IMG/VR virus record: IMGVR_UViG_3300002518_004857
Coordinates: 1 to 25,407 of that record
Direction: 5' to 3' (one strand)
DNA length: 25,407 nucleotides
Source: a virus
In this document: positions 15,111 through 21,685 of the stretch, piece after piece
Numbering within the stretch: the first letter of the stretch is position 1
Layout: the number at the start of each line of letters is the position of its first letter
Position numbers and translations under genes: made by a program
Notes under the pieces: generated by a model
What the model saw: the letters and a program-made list of their open reading frames with translations, nothing else
The model's database searches: none
What the model was told of the DNA's origin: nothing

Positions 15111-16042
15111 GTATGCCCCAGTTTACAATTTTGCAATTTGTTGAATATGCGTGGATGTATTATGCGCAAAATCTAACGGTCATGCTCAATAATAAGCTTC
15201 GACAACTTCCTCCTGAACGTCAGGAAAGATACAAACGTATGATAGAGGGGGATGAAAACATTAGCGTTGTAATGGGGTGGCCTCAGAAAGCTCCGAGTCT
15301 ACCTTTTATTGTTGTTGAAGTGGATGGTGAGGATGAGTCTTCGGAAGCATCCCCTCTCAATGATATTGCGTCAGACAATCGACATATGCCCTACCCTTCG
15401 CCTGGGAACGATGATTATGACGATGCTTTTTATGATTTCTATGGAGTCACATATGTAAGTGAGGGGAATCCAGGACCAAACACAAAAGGTATGGGAGAGG
15501 CCGGAGACAAGGTTCGTCAATTTGCTCCGCGAGAAAAGAACTTGTGGCAGCAGCGCGAGTCGGGATCTATGGGTGATGAGCAGTTTGTTTCCTTTGAAGA
15601 CCCGCAACCCATTTGGGATATCGACAAGCAAAGGCTTTTGGGTCGTGCGGTGGGAGACACTCACACGATTACGATATCATTCATTACAGGAAACTATGAA
15701 AAAACTCTCATCTACCACTCTGTTCTAAAAAGTATCTTTCGCAGATTTCGAAATCTTTTGGAGCGAAACTCTGTACAAGACCTTCACTTGTCTTCTTCTG
15801 GTGTAAAGCCAAGAATGGTGACAATGCCAACAGGGAACATAACGGCGTATGAACAAAAAATGGTCTTAAATTTCCTCCACTTTGATGTTGATGTAGAAGT
15901 AGAGGCAACAATTGCTAAATTTATTTTTGATATGGATTTGGCGACGAGAAGACCAGATGGGACGATTGAAATCCACGATCTAAACTTTACTGCAGAAGCC
16001 CAGGCGCCTGCCCCTATCGATCCAGATACAACTGTGAAGTAG
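15107..16042 (+). CDS. Putative tail terminator or tail-completion protein
   Basis: 311 residues; the start overlaps the previous stop codon by four bases. A Gly-coding GGTGGTGG run at 15091-15098 is the likely ribosome-binding region. The N terminus (ILQFVEYAWMYYAQNLTVMLNNKLRQLP) is a long helix, followed by strands and a flexible acidic insert at about residues 75-150. The C-terminal half has DTHTITISFITGN, HSVLKSIFRRFRNLLE and VLNFLHFDVDVEVEA, a strand-helix-strand arrangement resembling tail-terminator folds. It lies immediately before the sheath gene, where many myophages encode the protein that caps the tail and joins it to the neck. The assignment is by position and fold impression. 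Confidence 0.6.
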   Translation: MSMPQFTILQFVEYAWMYYAQNLTVMLNNKLRQLPPERQERYKRMIEGDENISVVMGWPQKAPSLPFIVVEVDGEDESSEASPLNDIASDNRHMPYPSPGNDDYDDAFYDFYGVTYVSEGNPGPNTKGMGEAGDKVRQFAPREKNLWQQRESGSMGDEQFVSFEDPQPIWDIDKQRLLGRAVGDTHTITISFITGNYEKTLIYHSVLKSIFRRFRNLLERNSVQDLHLSSSGVKPRMVTMPTGNITAYEQKMVLNFLHFDVDVEVEATIAKFIFDMDLATRRPDGTIEIHDLNFTAEAQAPAPIDPDTTVK

Positions 16043-16113
16043 CATTATCTCTGTATTTTGATAAGATCGATTTTGTACATTTCTCTAAAGAGAGTTGCTT
16101 TTTTCTCAAAGAA

Positions 16114-16134
16114 AATCTTTAGAGTCTAAAGATT
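16114..16134. promoter_or_regulatory. Palindromic box upstream of the sheath gene
   Basis: A perfect copy with central G. A-run and T-run flanks nearly extend the symmetry further. It lies 199 bases before the sheath ATG, the longest leader of the set. Confidence 0.7.
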
Positions 16135-16170
16135 TTTCGACAACCCCCAAAACGCTGCAAATAAATTGGG

Positions 16171-16187
16171 AGAGAAGGAAAGTCTCT
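16171..16187 (+). promoter_or_regulatory. Candidate CsrA-binding hairpin in the sheath leader
   Basis: AGAGA (16171-16175) pairs with TCTCT (16183-16187), and the loop AGGAAAG shows GGA at 16177-16179. CsrA-family proteins prefer GGA in a hairpin loop. Further GGAs lie at 16169-16171, 16193-16195 and in the sheath ribosome-binding site at 16325-16327. The stem is only five base pairs, so this is suggestive. Confidence 0.35.
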
Positions 16188-16238
16188 ATGGGGGAGTGTA
16201 TTTTTTTATGTAAATTACTTTTATGCACAAGAATCTGA
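16188..16238 (+). CDS. Possible 16-residue leader peptide
   Basis: ATG at 16188, stop TGA at 16236-16238, encoding MGECIFLCKLLLCTRI. AAGGA at 16175-16179 lies eight bases upstream and is inside the GGA hairpin loop, so a protein covering the loop could block it. It could be a chance ORF; no homology can be argued at this length. Confidence 0.2.
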   Translation: MGECIFLCKLLLCTRI

Positions 16239-16333
16239 TAAATTGAAAGCGAAGTGGCTTTTGTGTAGTCTCACATCAACTATAAGAGTGCCCTCAGCTT
16301 TCGCGAAGAAGTTCTATAAGATAGGGAAATGCA

Positions 16334-19204
16334 ATGTCAGATCGAGTTCTGTTTCATAACAAAGTTATTCGACATCCCGGCGCGGAAGTCTACGTTGATT
16401 TATCTGGTATGGTGCAGCCGGGGGTTGATGAAACCCGAGTGGCGGGAGGAATAGCAGAAGCTCCTGGGGGGCAACCGGGTGTAACGCATGTCTTTGTTGA
16501 GTCAAAGACGGCGCATTCCGTGTTTGGTCAATCAGATGCATCGAATCTTGTCAAGATTCTCATGGATCCTTCAAAGGATACAAGAGTAGAAGGCGGTGCT
16601 GATGTTGTTTACATCTACAAACCGAACAGAACAACGCAGGCAGAATACTGGGTTGTTCGAGATCCTGAGCAATCGCAAGTAAAGGCTCTCACTTTTCCGA
16701 CAGTGCAAGTATCCGCTGCTTATGCGGCAAAGCGTGATGATACAACTGATCCGATTACACCAGCATTTGTAAACATCAGTACTCCCACATTCAGTTTCGC
16801 GACGGGAGAGCTAAATAATCTTGTTGCCGAGGTTTTGGGTGGGACGGGCAAAGGACAGCAGCGTTTTATTCAAGCCTCCACTGATCTCACAACAAATAGA
16901 GTGAAGCTGGAATTACGTGATGATCAAGATTGGGATGTACTGCCTGATAGCACTTCTACTATTCGTATTCTTACTCCTCAAGCGAAACTGACGGCTATTC
17001 CTTGGGGTACAGATGGAAATGACAACGAGATTGAGCACGGACGACAACCCCTTAGCCAAAGCTACGAGCTTCAGACAAAAAAATCGAAGCGCGTTCAGGT
17101 TGCCAAGACTCCTTATGGTGGATTGAGAAAGACACCATTCCATGTCAAATTTGACCCAACAGGTGGTGGCCCACTAGGAACATGGAATATCCCTGCAAAC
17201 TGGGTGATACCACAGGCTGTAGATAATGGTGCAGTAGAAGGAACAGCAACAGGGGTGGCCACCAATACATCCCTGGATGGTGGGAGTGGGATGACCACAG
17301 CGCCTGCCGCACTGATGCCCAACAGATGGCTCATTGTTACTGAAGTAAGTAGTCTTGTTCCCGCCCAAGCCCCGGTTCTGGGTAAGTGCTTTAAAATTCT
17401 CACCAACACGGCTACTACTATTTCTTTGATGCGTCCCGGACTTGGATTGCCATCGGGAACAGACCTCACCGGACTGAAGTGGAAGGTCTTTGCTATTACT
17501 GATGTCTATATGGAAATAGGCGGAACCGATGGCGCGGCCACATCGCTCAAGATTCAAAAACGAGATGGTGGTGGTGTTACCACAATTATTTCGCTAGATT
17601 TGACCTTATACCCCACGCTAGGGGATCTTGAGAAGAAACTTGATGGGATAGCCGGAATTTTCTCGACGATTGGCCATGGTGTGAGTTCCGGCTATCTCAC
17701 CAAAGATTTAGACTTTGGGATTTTATCCGACCATTATGGGCAAGATCGTCGCTCTGCCATAGATACAGCCGTTGTCATTGGCGACACCACACTGTCTTTG
17801 GAAGTTTCCGACGACTTCCCCACGACGGCTGGTGGAGAAACATATCTGATTCGTATTGAGCCGGGTGATGCTAATGAAGAGACTGTTCGTGTCACTGGTA
17901 ACGACACAGGCACAGACACTCTTACAGTGGATCCCCTGGTAAAAGCACACGCTATTGACAGTGTTGTTGAGTTTGTTCGTGGATCGCAGCTTATACAAGG
18001 GCCGGGAAACACCAGTCTTGGGTTCCCTGTTCGCGATAATCTGAAGTCTATGCTTGATCTTATCGCAAACTCAATAGGTCACTTCACTGCAGATCGGGCA
18101 GTTGGTCCTGGCTCTACAGGCACCACAGCCGTTTCTGCAGCCTGGAACACGATGATAGGCTCTGCGCAACCTGAAGACAATAAAGATTTGTTTCGGCGTT
18201 TCTCGGGTGGTGAAGTTGGAACATCCATCGTTCAAAAACCATCGGTAGCAACTCTTCCTGGGTATCCCATTTCTTGGGAACACGGCATGGATACTCTCTT
18301 GAAAAACAGAGATATTCGAGTTGAAGTTCTCGCAGCTTCGCAAGATAAGCCGAATTGGGCTACAGACGACATCTTTACTCTCCACAACCTATTCAAGACT
18401 CATCTCCTGGATTGTGAGGACAATAAGGGTGAACGCATTGGGTTTATGGGGATGGCATTGCCTCTTCGCGCAGGAACCTTTGCAAACAAGGTTTTCCCAA
18501 AAGGTCTTTTGGACATCGTGAGAGAAGCAAATGAACCGCGTTTAGCTTTGACAGGACAGCAGCTACGACGCAGCAACAGCGGTGGTGAAACCAAGCTCTT
18601 GGACGAATGGGCACTTGCCGCTGCCGCGGCAGGGACGATGATGGGTACTGACTTAGGTGAACCCATTACTCTCAAGTTTGTCAAAGGCAGTGAGCTTGTC
18701 CAGCGTTATGGCGATTGGGACCCACAAGAACCTCTGGATATAAAAGATGCGTTGGATGGTCGCCTTCTCTACGGCGAACCCCACGGAAAAGGGTGGAGGT
18801 TTGTCAGGGGATTCAGTACACATGTCCAAGATGCGAATCTTGCATTGACGGATTTGAATGTTTTTGAAATTCGAAACTATATCCGACGCCGCTATCGAAC
18901 CAAGATGGAAGATCGATTCGGTGGTGTTGGATCCGGAAATCAGCGCCCAGGTGTTCGATACGTGGCTCCGGGTGGCATCGCGTCTATACGTGAGTATATG
19001 GGCGATCTTTTGGATGAAGATCGCGAAAACGGAATCATCGTCGATTCTTTGGACGAGAACAATGAGTGGACTCATGCATGGTATGCTCTTAGCGTAAAGC
19101 AGACGGGAGATACTGTGTGGATCAAGGTTCTTGTCTTTCCAAAGACAGGGATTAACTACATCCTCATCGACTTTGATTTCCAGATTCCGAGATTGTCCGC
19201 ATAG
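16334..19204 (+). CDS. Contractile tail sheath protein, enlarged
   Basis: 956 residues, much longer than T4 gp18 (659). The start has AGGGA at 16323-16327, six bases upstream. The C-terminal 170 residues are typical of sheath proteins: GRLLYGEPHGKGWRFVRGF, DLNVFEIRNYIRRRYRTKM, WYALSVKQTGDTVWIKV and a closing FDFQIPRL strand. Sheath subunits polymerise around the tube and contract on infection. Two inserted beta modules resemble small repeats of phage fibres: residues about 125-212 (GTGKGQQRFIQAST...PDSTSTIRI) and about 478-550 (DTTLSLEVSDDFP...EETVRVTG...TLTVDP). They probably decorate the outside of the tail. A strong hairpin terminator follows the gene, so it forms its own transcription unit behind a palindromic box. 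Confidence 0.88.
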   Translation: MSDRVLFHNKVIRHPGAEVYVDLSGMVQPGVDETRVAGGIAEAPGGQPGVTHVFVESKTAHSVFGQSDASNLVKILMDPSKDTRVEGGADVVYIYKPNRTTQAEYWVVRDPEQSQVKALTFPTVQVSAAYAAKRDDTTDPITPAFVNISTPTFSFATGELNNLVAEVLGGTGKGQQRFIQASTDLTTNRVKLELRDDQDWDVLPDSTSTIRILTPQAKLTAIPWGTDGNDNEIEHGRQPLSQSYELQTKKSKRVQVAKTPYGGLRKTPFHVKFDPTGGGPLGTWNIPANWVIPQAVDNGAVEGTATGVATNTSLDGGSGMTTAPAALMPNRWLIVTEVSSLVPAQAPVLGKCFKILTNTATTISLMRPGLGLPSGTDLTGLKWKVFAITDVYMEIGGTDGAATSLKIQKRDGGGVTTIISLDLTLYPTLGDLEKKLDGIAGIFSTIGHGVSSGYLTKDLDFGILSDHYGQDRRSAIDTAVVIGDTTLSLEVSDDFPTTAGGETYLIRIEPGDANEETVRVTGNDTGTDTLTVDPLVKAHAIDSVVEFVRGSQLIQGPGNTSLGFPVRDNLKSMLDLIANSIGHFTADRAVGPGSTGTTAVSAAWNTMIGSAQPEDNKDLFRRFSGGEVGTSIVQKPSVATLPGYPISWEHGMDTLLKNRDIRVEVLAASQDKPNWATDDIFTLHNLFKTHLLDCEDNKGERIGFMGMALPLRAGTFANKVFPKGLLDIVREANEPRLALTGQQLRRSNSGGETKLLDEWALAAAAAGTMMGTDLGEPITLKFVKGSELVQRYGDWDPQEPLDIKDALDGRLLYGEPHGKGWRFVRGFSTHVQDANLALTDLNVFEIRNYIRRRYRTKMEDRFGGVGSGNQRPGVRYVAPGGIASIREYMGDLLDEDRENGIIVDSLDENNEWTHAWYALSVKQTGDTVWIKVLVFPKTGINYILIDFDFQIPRLSA

Positions 19205-19231
19205 CCAACAAAATATTAGAATCTGTTCGCA

Positions 19232-19279
19232 CAAAGCCCTTATTAAGTTTTTCTCCTTAGAACTTTAATAGGGGCTTTG
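19232..19279 (+). terminator. Strong hairpin terminator after the sheath gene
   Basis: The left arm begins CAAAGCCC at 19232 and the right arm ends GGGCTTTG at 19279. Pairing continues through TATTAA on the left and TTAATA on the right, giving about 18 base pairs with one bulge and one wobble. The loop is around 19250-19260. The tail is A/T-rich (CTTATTAAAGTTTATTTT). It begins 27 bases after the sheath stop codon. Confidence 0.75.
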
Positions 19280-19317
19280 CTTATTAAAGTTTATTTTCAT
19301 TGCAGGTGCGGAAAATA

Positions 19318-19338
19318 AAACTTTAGAGTCTAAAGATT
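19318..19338. promoter_or_regulatory. Palindromic box upstream of the 19488 gene (one mismatch)
   Basis: Central G; the third base of the left arm is A instead of T (19320), otherwise identical. It lies between the sheath terminator and a sigma70-like promoter candidate, 149 bases before the ATG at 19488. Confidence 0.65.
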
Positions 19339-19348
19339 TCGTTATTTC

Positions 19349-19377
19349 TTGACGGGATTCTTTTTTTCCCATAGCTT
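19349..19377 (+). promoter_or_regulatory. Sigma70-like promoter candidate
   Basis: TTGACG (19349-19354) and TAGCTT (19372-19377) are separated by 17 bases. The -35 is good (5 of 6) and the -10 is weak (3 of 6). It begins 10 bases after the palindromic box, so a protein on the box could help or block RNA polymerase here. Confidence 0.35.
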
Positions 19378-19389
19378 GAATGCATAATT

Positions 19390-19410
19390 GAAGATCTAGA
19401 AATGATCTTC
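19390..19410 (+). other. Perfect 7-base-pair stem-loop in the 19488 leader
   Basis: GAAGATC (19390-19396) pairs with GATCTTC (19404-19410) around the loop TAGAAAT. It may stabilise the leader of a highly expressed message. The rest of 19411-19487 shows only the ribosome-binding site. Confidence 0.4.
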
Positions 19411-19487
19411 GCGAGTTGGTCATTTTTGATCAAATCCGCCTGTTATTTTGATGCGGGCGATTGTTGCACGATATCAAGGAGTCTCTC

Positions 19488-20027
19488 ATGGCAAACACAC
19501 GTCTTGTCCCGCATGGTGGCGAACACAGCAGCTTTCTCGCAAATCTCCGCGATCACGGAGATGGTCCTGGCGGAACACCCGAAGTCGATGCTCGCTTCCT
19601 CGCGAGTATTATGGGAAAACATGAACAAAAGATTGAGTTCGAACTCGTCTGCGACCTAGTGGTAGGTGCGAACACGCACACGGATGTAACGAAAGTCTTG
19701 GACACATCCGCTTCTCCGAATGTGACCAAAGATCTCCGACACACCGATACGCTCGAAATCGACTGCGGCTTTGAACCCAAACTGGTTATCGTCTTTATCG
19801 AAAAAGATGCAACCACTAGCGAGATTTATATCAAAGCTTGGGGTATGGGTCTTGCGGCGATCAAAGACTTCTGCATCAAAGGCGTCCTTGGGGCCACTCC
19901 CACTTGGACTTTTGAAGATTCGTTGATTCGCCTCAACAATATCGCGGAGACCAACGCCAACTACATCACCATCCATCCTGGAGCCCTTGCCGACGACAAG
20001 CGACACAAAGTCCAAGTTTTCGGATAG
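19488..20027 (+). CDS. Probably abundant small virion protein, function unknown
   Basis: 179 residues starting MANTRLVPHGG. AAGGAG at 19476-19481 lies six bases before this ATG, so an upstream in-frame TTG (19461) is not needed. The fold looks beta-rich, with DTLEIDCGFEPKLVIVFIEKD, a pattern seen in some phage fibre or decoration proteins, and a helix-poor C terminus. Codons favour C and G at the third position: 35 of 60 bases at 19501-19560 are G/C, against 19 of 60 at 901-960. Together with the strong ribosome-binding site and its own box, promoter candidate and leader hairpin, this suggests very high expression. A second tube-like or decoration protein is possible; I do not recognise the family. 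Confidence 0.75.
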   Translation: MANTRLVPHGGEHSSFLANLRDHGDGPGGTPEVDARFLASIMGKHEQKIEFELVCDLVVGANTHTDVTKVLDTSASPNVTKDLRHTDTLEIDCGFEPKLVIVFIEKDATTSEIYIKAWGMGLAAIKDFCIKGVLGATPTWTFEDSLIRLNNIAETNANYITIHPGALADDKRHKVQVFG

Positions 20028-20056
20028 ATAACATCCTCCAGTGCCAAGGAAGGCAA

Positions 20057-20245
20057 ATGCTCACGTTGACAAGGAAGGTTGGAGAAAGAATCATTATCAA
20101 TGGAGATATTGTCATCGAAGTCAAAGCCATAACGAGAAAGACCGTGAGGCTTGGGGTTAAGGCCCCAAAGGATGTCAGTATCTACAGAGAAGAACTTCTC
20201 CAAAAGCAAGAAAGCACAACAGACCCAAACGACCCCTCCCAGTAG
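20057..20245 (+). CDS. csrA: CsrA/RsmA-family RNA-binding translational regulator
   Basis: 62 residues, the usual CsrA length. MLTLTRKVGERIIINGDIVIEV matches the family's N-terminal strands, including Leu4 and Arg6. RLGVKAPKDVSIYREEL matches the conserved C-terminal strand and helix with the RNA-binding Arg before EE. Nothing essential appears lost. AAGGAAGG at 20046-20053 is the ribosome-binding site. CsrA dimers bind GGA motifs in leader RNAs and usually repress translation or change mRNA stability. Here it sits between two structural genes with no box of its own, so it should be made with virion proteins late in infection. Targets could be phage leaders or host carbon-storage and motility messages. 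Confidence 0.93.
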   Translation: MLTLTRKVGERIIINGDIVIEVKAITRKTVRLGVKAPKDVSIYREELLQKQESTTDPNDPSQ

Positions 20246-20450
20246 GCTGCTTCTCTAGGGCACATCATCTCCCACGAATCCCTCTCGGTTGCGCCTCCCC
20301 CCAAAGAATGGGTTCCATGAGTCTCTCGCGACTCCCCATTCATCTCTAAACTATCCCCGACATCTCCACATACGTATTCATACCAATCCTTTTTTTGTAG
20401 GTCCTTATGGGTTGTTATGAATATGTTTTTTTCTTCAAGGAGAAAACAAG
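20246..20450 (+). other. 205-base C/T-rich non-coding spacer between csrA and the tube gene
   Basis: It carries no ORF of note. A structured element lies at 20306-20341: GAATGGG pairs with CCCATTC, and an inner GAGTC pairs with GACTC around TCTCGC, with a six-base bulge on the 5' side. A T-run at about 20390-20397 could end a transcript. The + strand has no GGA except in the tube ribosome-binding site, while the opposite strand reads GGA about ten times between 20237 and 20404. Confidence 0.5.
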
Positions 20451-20864
20451 ATGGCAGAAGTATTTGCAGGCGTTCGCAGTCGTTTCAAGATCAATGGTCA
20501 GAAGGTCGCCTATGCGGGTGGTGTTTCTGGTGAAGAAAGCGTCGACATGGAGCCTGTCGATGTTCTAGACTTTGTTGAGGTTCTCGAGTATGTCGAGGTG
20601 GGATATCGAACATCGCTCAACGCCAATGTGTTTCGTGTCCTCACGAAATCTCTGAAAAACCTCGGCATCTTCCCAATTCACACAAACATTCTGACAAATG
20701 GTGCTTTAACCGCTTCCGTCGAAGAATCTGCGACAGGAAGGACGGCTTATCACTTCATTGGTGTGAAAGCTACTACAAAGAACTTTGATATGGCGGCTCG
20801 AGGTATTGTTACCGAGAACGTCGCCTTTGTTGCAACTCGTTGCATTGACGAGTCCACAATTTAA
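20451..20864 (+). CDS. Tail tube protein
   Basis: 137 residues, a typical tail-tube length. AAGGAG about eight bases before the ATG supports the start. The sequence FKINGQKVAYAGGVSGEESVDMEPVDVLDFVEVLEYVEVGYR, followed by SLNANVFRVLTKSLKNLGIFP and ARGIVTENVAFVATRC, reads like the tube proteins of contractile-tailed phages. Hexamers stack inside the sheath and form the DNA conduit. Position supports the call: downstream of the sheath and directly upstream of the assembly-chaperone pair and tape measure. The family is recognised from memory of the pattern, not from a search. Confidence 0.75.
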   Translation: MAEVFAGVRSRFKINGQKVAYAGGVSGEESVDMEPVDVLDFVEVLEYVEVGYRTSLNANVFRVLTKSLKNLGIFPIHTNILTNGALTASVEESATGRTAYHFIGVKATTKNFDMAARGIVTENVAFVATRCIDESTI

Positions 20865-20908
20865 GAAGAAAGAGAAGATCTTTCTTTCGTCGATCAGGAG
20901 ATCCCAAA

Positions 20909-21685
20909 ATGAACCATGGCCAAAGTGGAAAACCCGGACAGTATCCTGGAGGGTATCCCCCTCAACAGGGACAATACCAACAACAACCATATCCTCCACA
21001 AGGGCAACAACCATATCCTCCACAAGGGCAACAACCATATCCTCCACAAGGGCAACAACCTCCTGGTGCATGGGGTGGGCATCCGCCCCAAAACACGCAA
21101 CCGTCTCCCTACGGACATCCCCAAACGGGGCTACCACCAGCCAACCCTCATCCCCTGGACCATTCAAAGCGAAGCATTGTTTCAAAGGTTCAATTAGAGC
21201 GGCAGTTTGAGCTTAATGTCACCATAGAAGGAATTCATTATGTGGGGTCTTTCACTGTGGTTCGCCCTAATGTCTTCACTCAACTGCTCATACAATCTCG
21301 CAAAGGCTCGATGCTGAATGGGTATTACTACGATCCAACTAATCCGGGGTGGGGAATTCCAGATGGTGTGGATGAGCTTGCGGACAGGATGTGCTTTCTT
21401 TTATACACCATCACGCAATGTCCCCCTTGGTATAACAACCAGATAATAGGAGGTAATGTCTACCATATGGAACTCATAGATTTAATCTACGAGAAAGCCG
21501 CCTTGGTAGACCCCTTTCGCGCAAGCATCCTTAATTCCAGAGAACCAGAGCATGGAGATGGCGGAAGCCATAGCGATCAGGAACATCACAGAGCCGAACC
21601 ATCTAACGCTCTTGAGGATTTGGTGGACGAAGAAATACCAACTTCCGATAACACACCCGTCATGGGGGATGAGCCAGCAGGCTGA
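20909..21685 (+). CDS. Tail assembly chaperone (G-like), with a PYPPQG-repeat N terminus
   Basis: 258 residues; AGGAG at 20896-20900 lies eight bases before the ATG. Residues 1-75 are Pro/Gln/Gly-rich and include three exact 24-base repeats (20981-21052, QQPYPPQG). Residues about 85-215 resemble phage assembly chaperones: ELNVTIEGIHYVGSFTVVRP, then NVFTQLLIQ, a helical DGVDELADRMCFLL, and CPPWY. The C terminus is acidic. Such proteins coat the tape measure while the tube is built and are absent from the finished virion. The gene overlaps a second frame ending at 22136, as in the lambda G/GT arrangement. The Pro-rich N-terminal tail is unusual for the family. Confidence 0.68.
   Translation: MNHGQSGKPGQYPGGYPPQQGQYQQQPYPPQGQQPYPPQGQQPYPPQGQQPPGAWGGHPPQNTQPSPYGHPQTGLPPANPHPLDHSKRSIVSKVQLERQFELNVTIEGIHYVGSFTVVRPNVFTQLLIQSRKGSMLNGYYYDPTNPGWGIPDGVDELADRMCFLLYTITQCPPWYNNQIIGGNVYHMELIDLIYEKAALVDPFRASILNSREPEHGDGGSHSDQEHHRAEPSNALEDLVDEEIPTSDNTPVMGDEPAG
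20981..21052 (+). repeat. Three exact 24-base repeats encoding QQPYPPQG
   Basis: Units start at 20981, 21005 and 21029 and look identical at the DNA level. They lie near the start of the chaperone gene, in frame. Confidence 0.9.
21662..21671 (+). other. Candidate +1 ribosomal frameshift site
   Basis: The chaperone frame reads ATG GGG GAT here. A glycine tRNA on GGG (21665-21667) can move one base forward to GGG (21666-21668) with full pairing, after which ATG AGC CAG of the downstream frame is read. The fusion would be 253 + 155 = 408 residues. A -2 shift gives the same frame but pairs poorly (TGG). Confidence 0.4.

Larger units (their letters stand above)
16043..16333 (+). other. 291-base leader and regulatory region before the sheath gene
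   Basis: It contains, in order: a small TCTC/GAGA hairpin near 16083-16094 with a T-run after it; the palindromic box at 16114-16134; a GGA-bearing hairpin at 16171-16187; a possible 16-codon leader ORF at 16188-16238; a possible TTGAAA (-35) with TAGTCT 17 bases later; and the sheath ribosome-binding site at 16323-16327. No larger gene fits here. Confidence 0.6.

Noticed and set aside
19461-19487. TTG start adding nine residues to the 19488 gene
   Set aside because: The AAGGAG at 19476-19481 is correctly spaced for the ATG at 19488 and would lie inside the longer version.
20706-21185. Minus-strand 159-residue ORF with VALVEDMV repeats
   Set aside because: It is the shadow of the QQPYPPQG repeat in the chaperone gene and spans two real genes.
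21552-21668. ATG at 21552 as the start of the second chaperone
   Set aside because: This reading overlaps the first chaperone by 134 bases and its sequence looks like out-of-frame shadow until about 21669.
21662-21671. A -2 frameshift as in Mu at the G-run
   Set aside because: It reaches the same frame but the glycine tRNA would re-pair on TGG with a mismatch; +1 keeps full GGG pairing.
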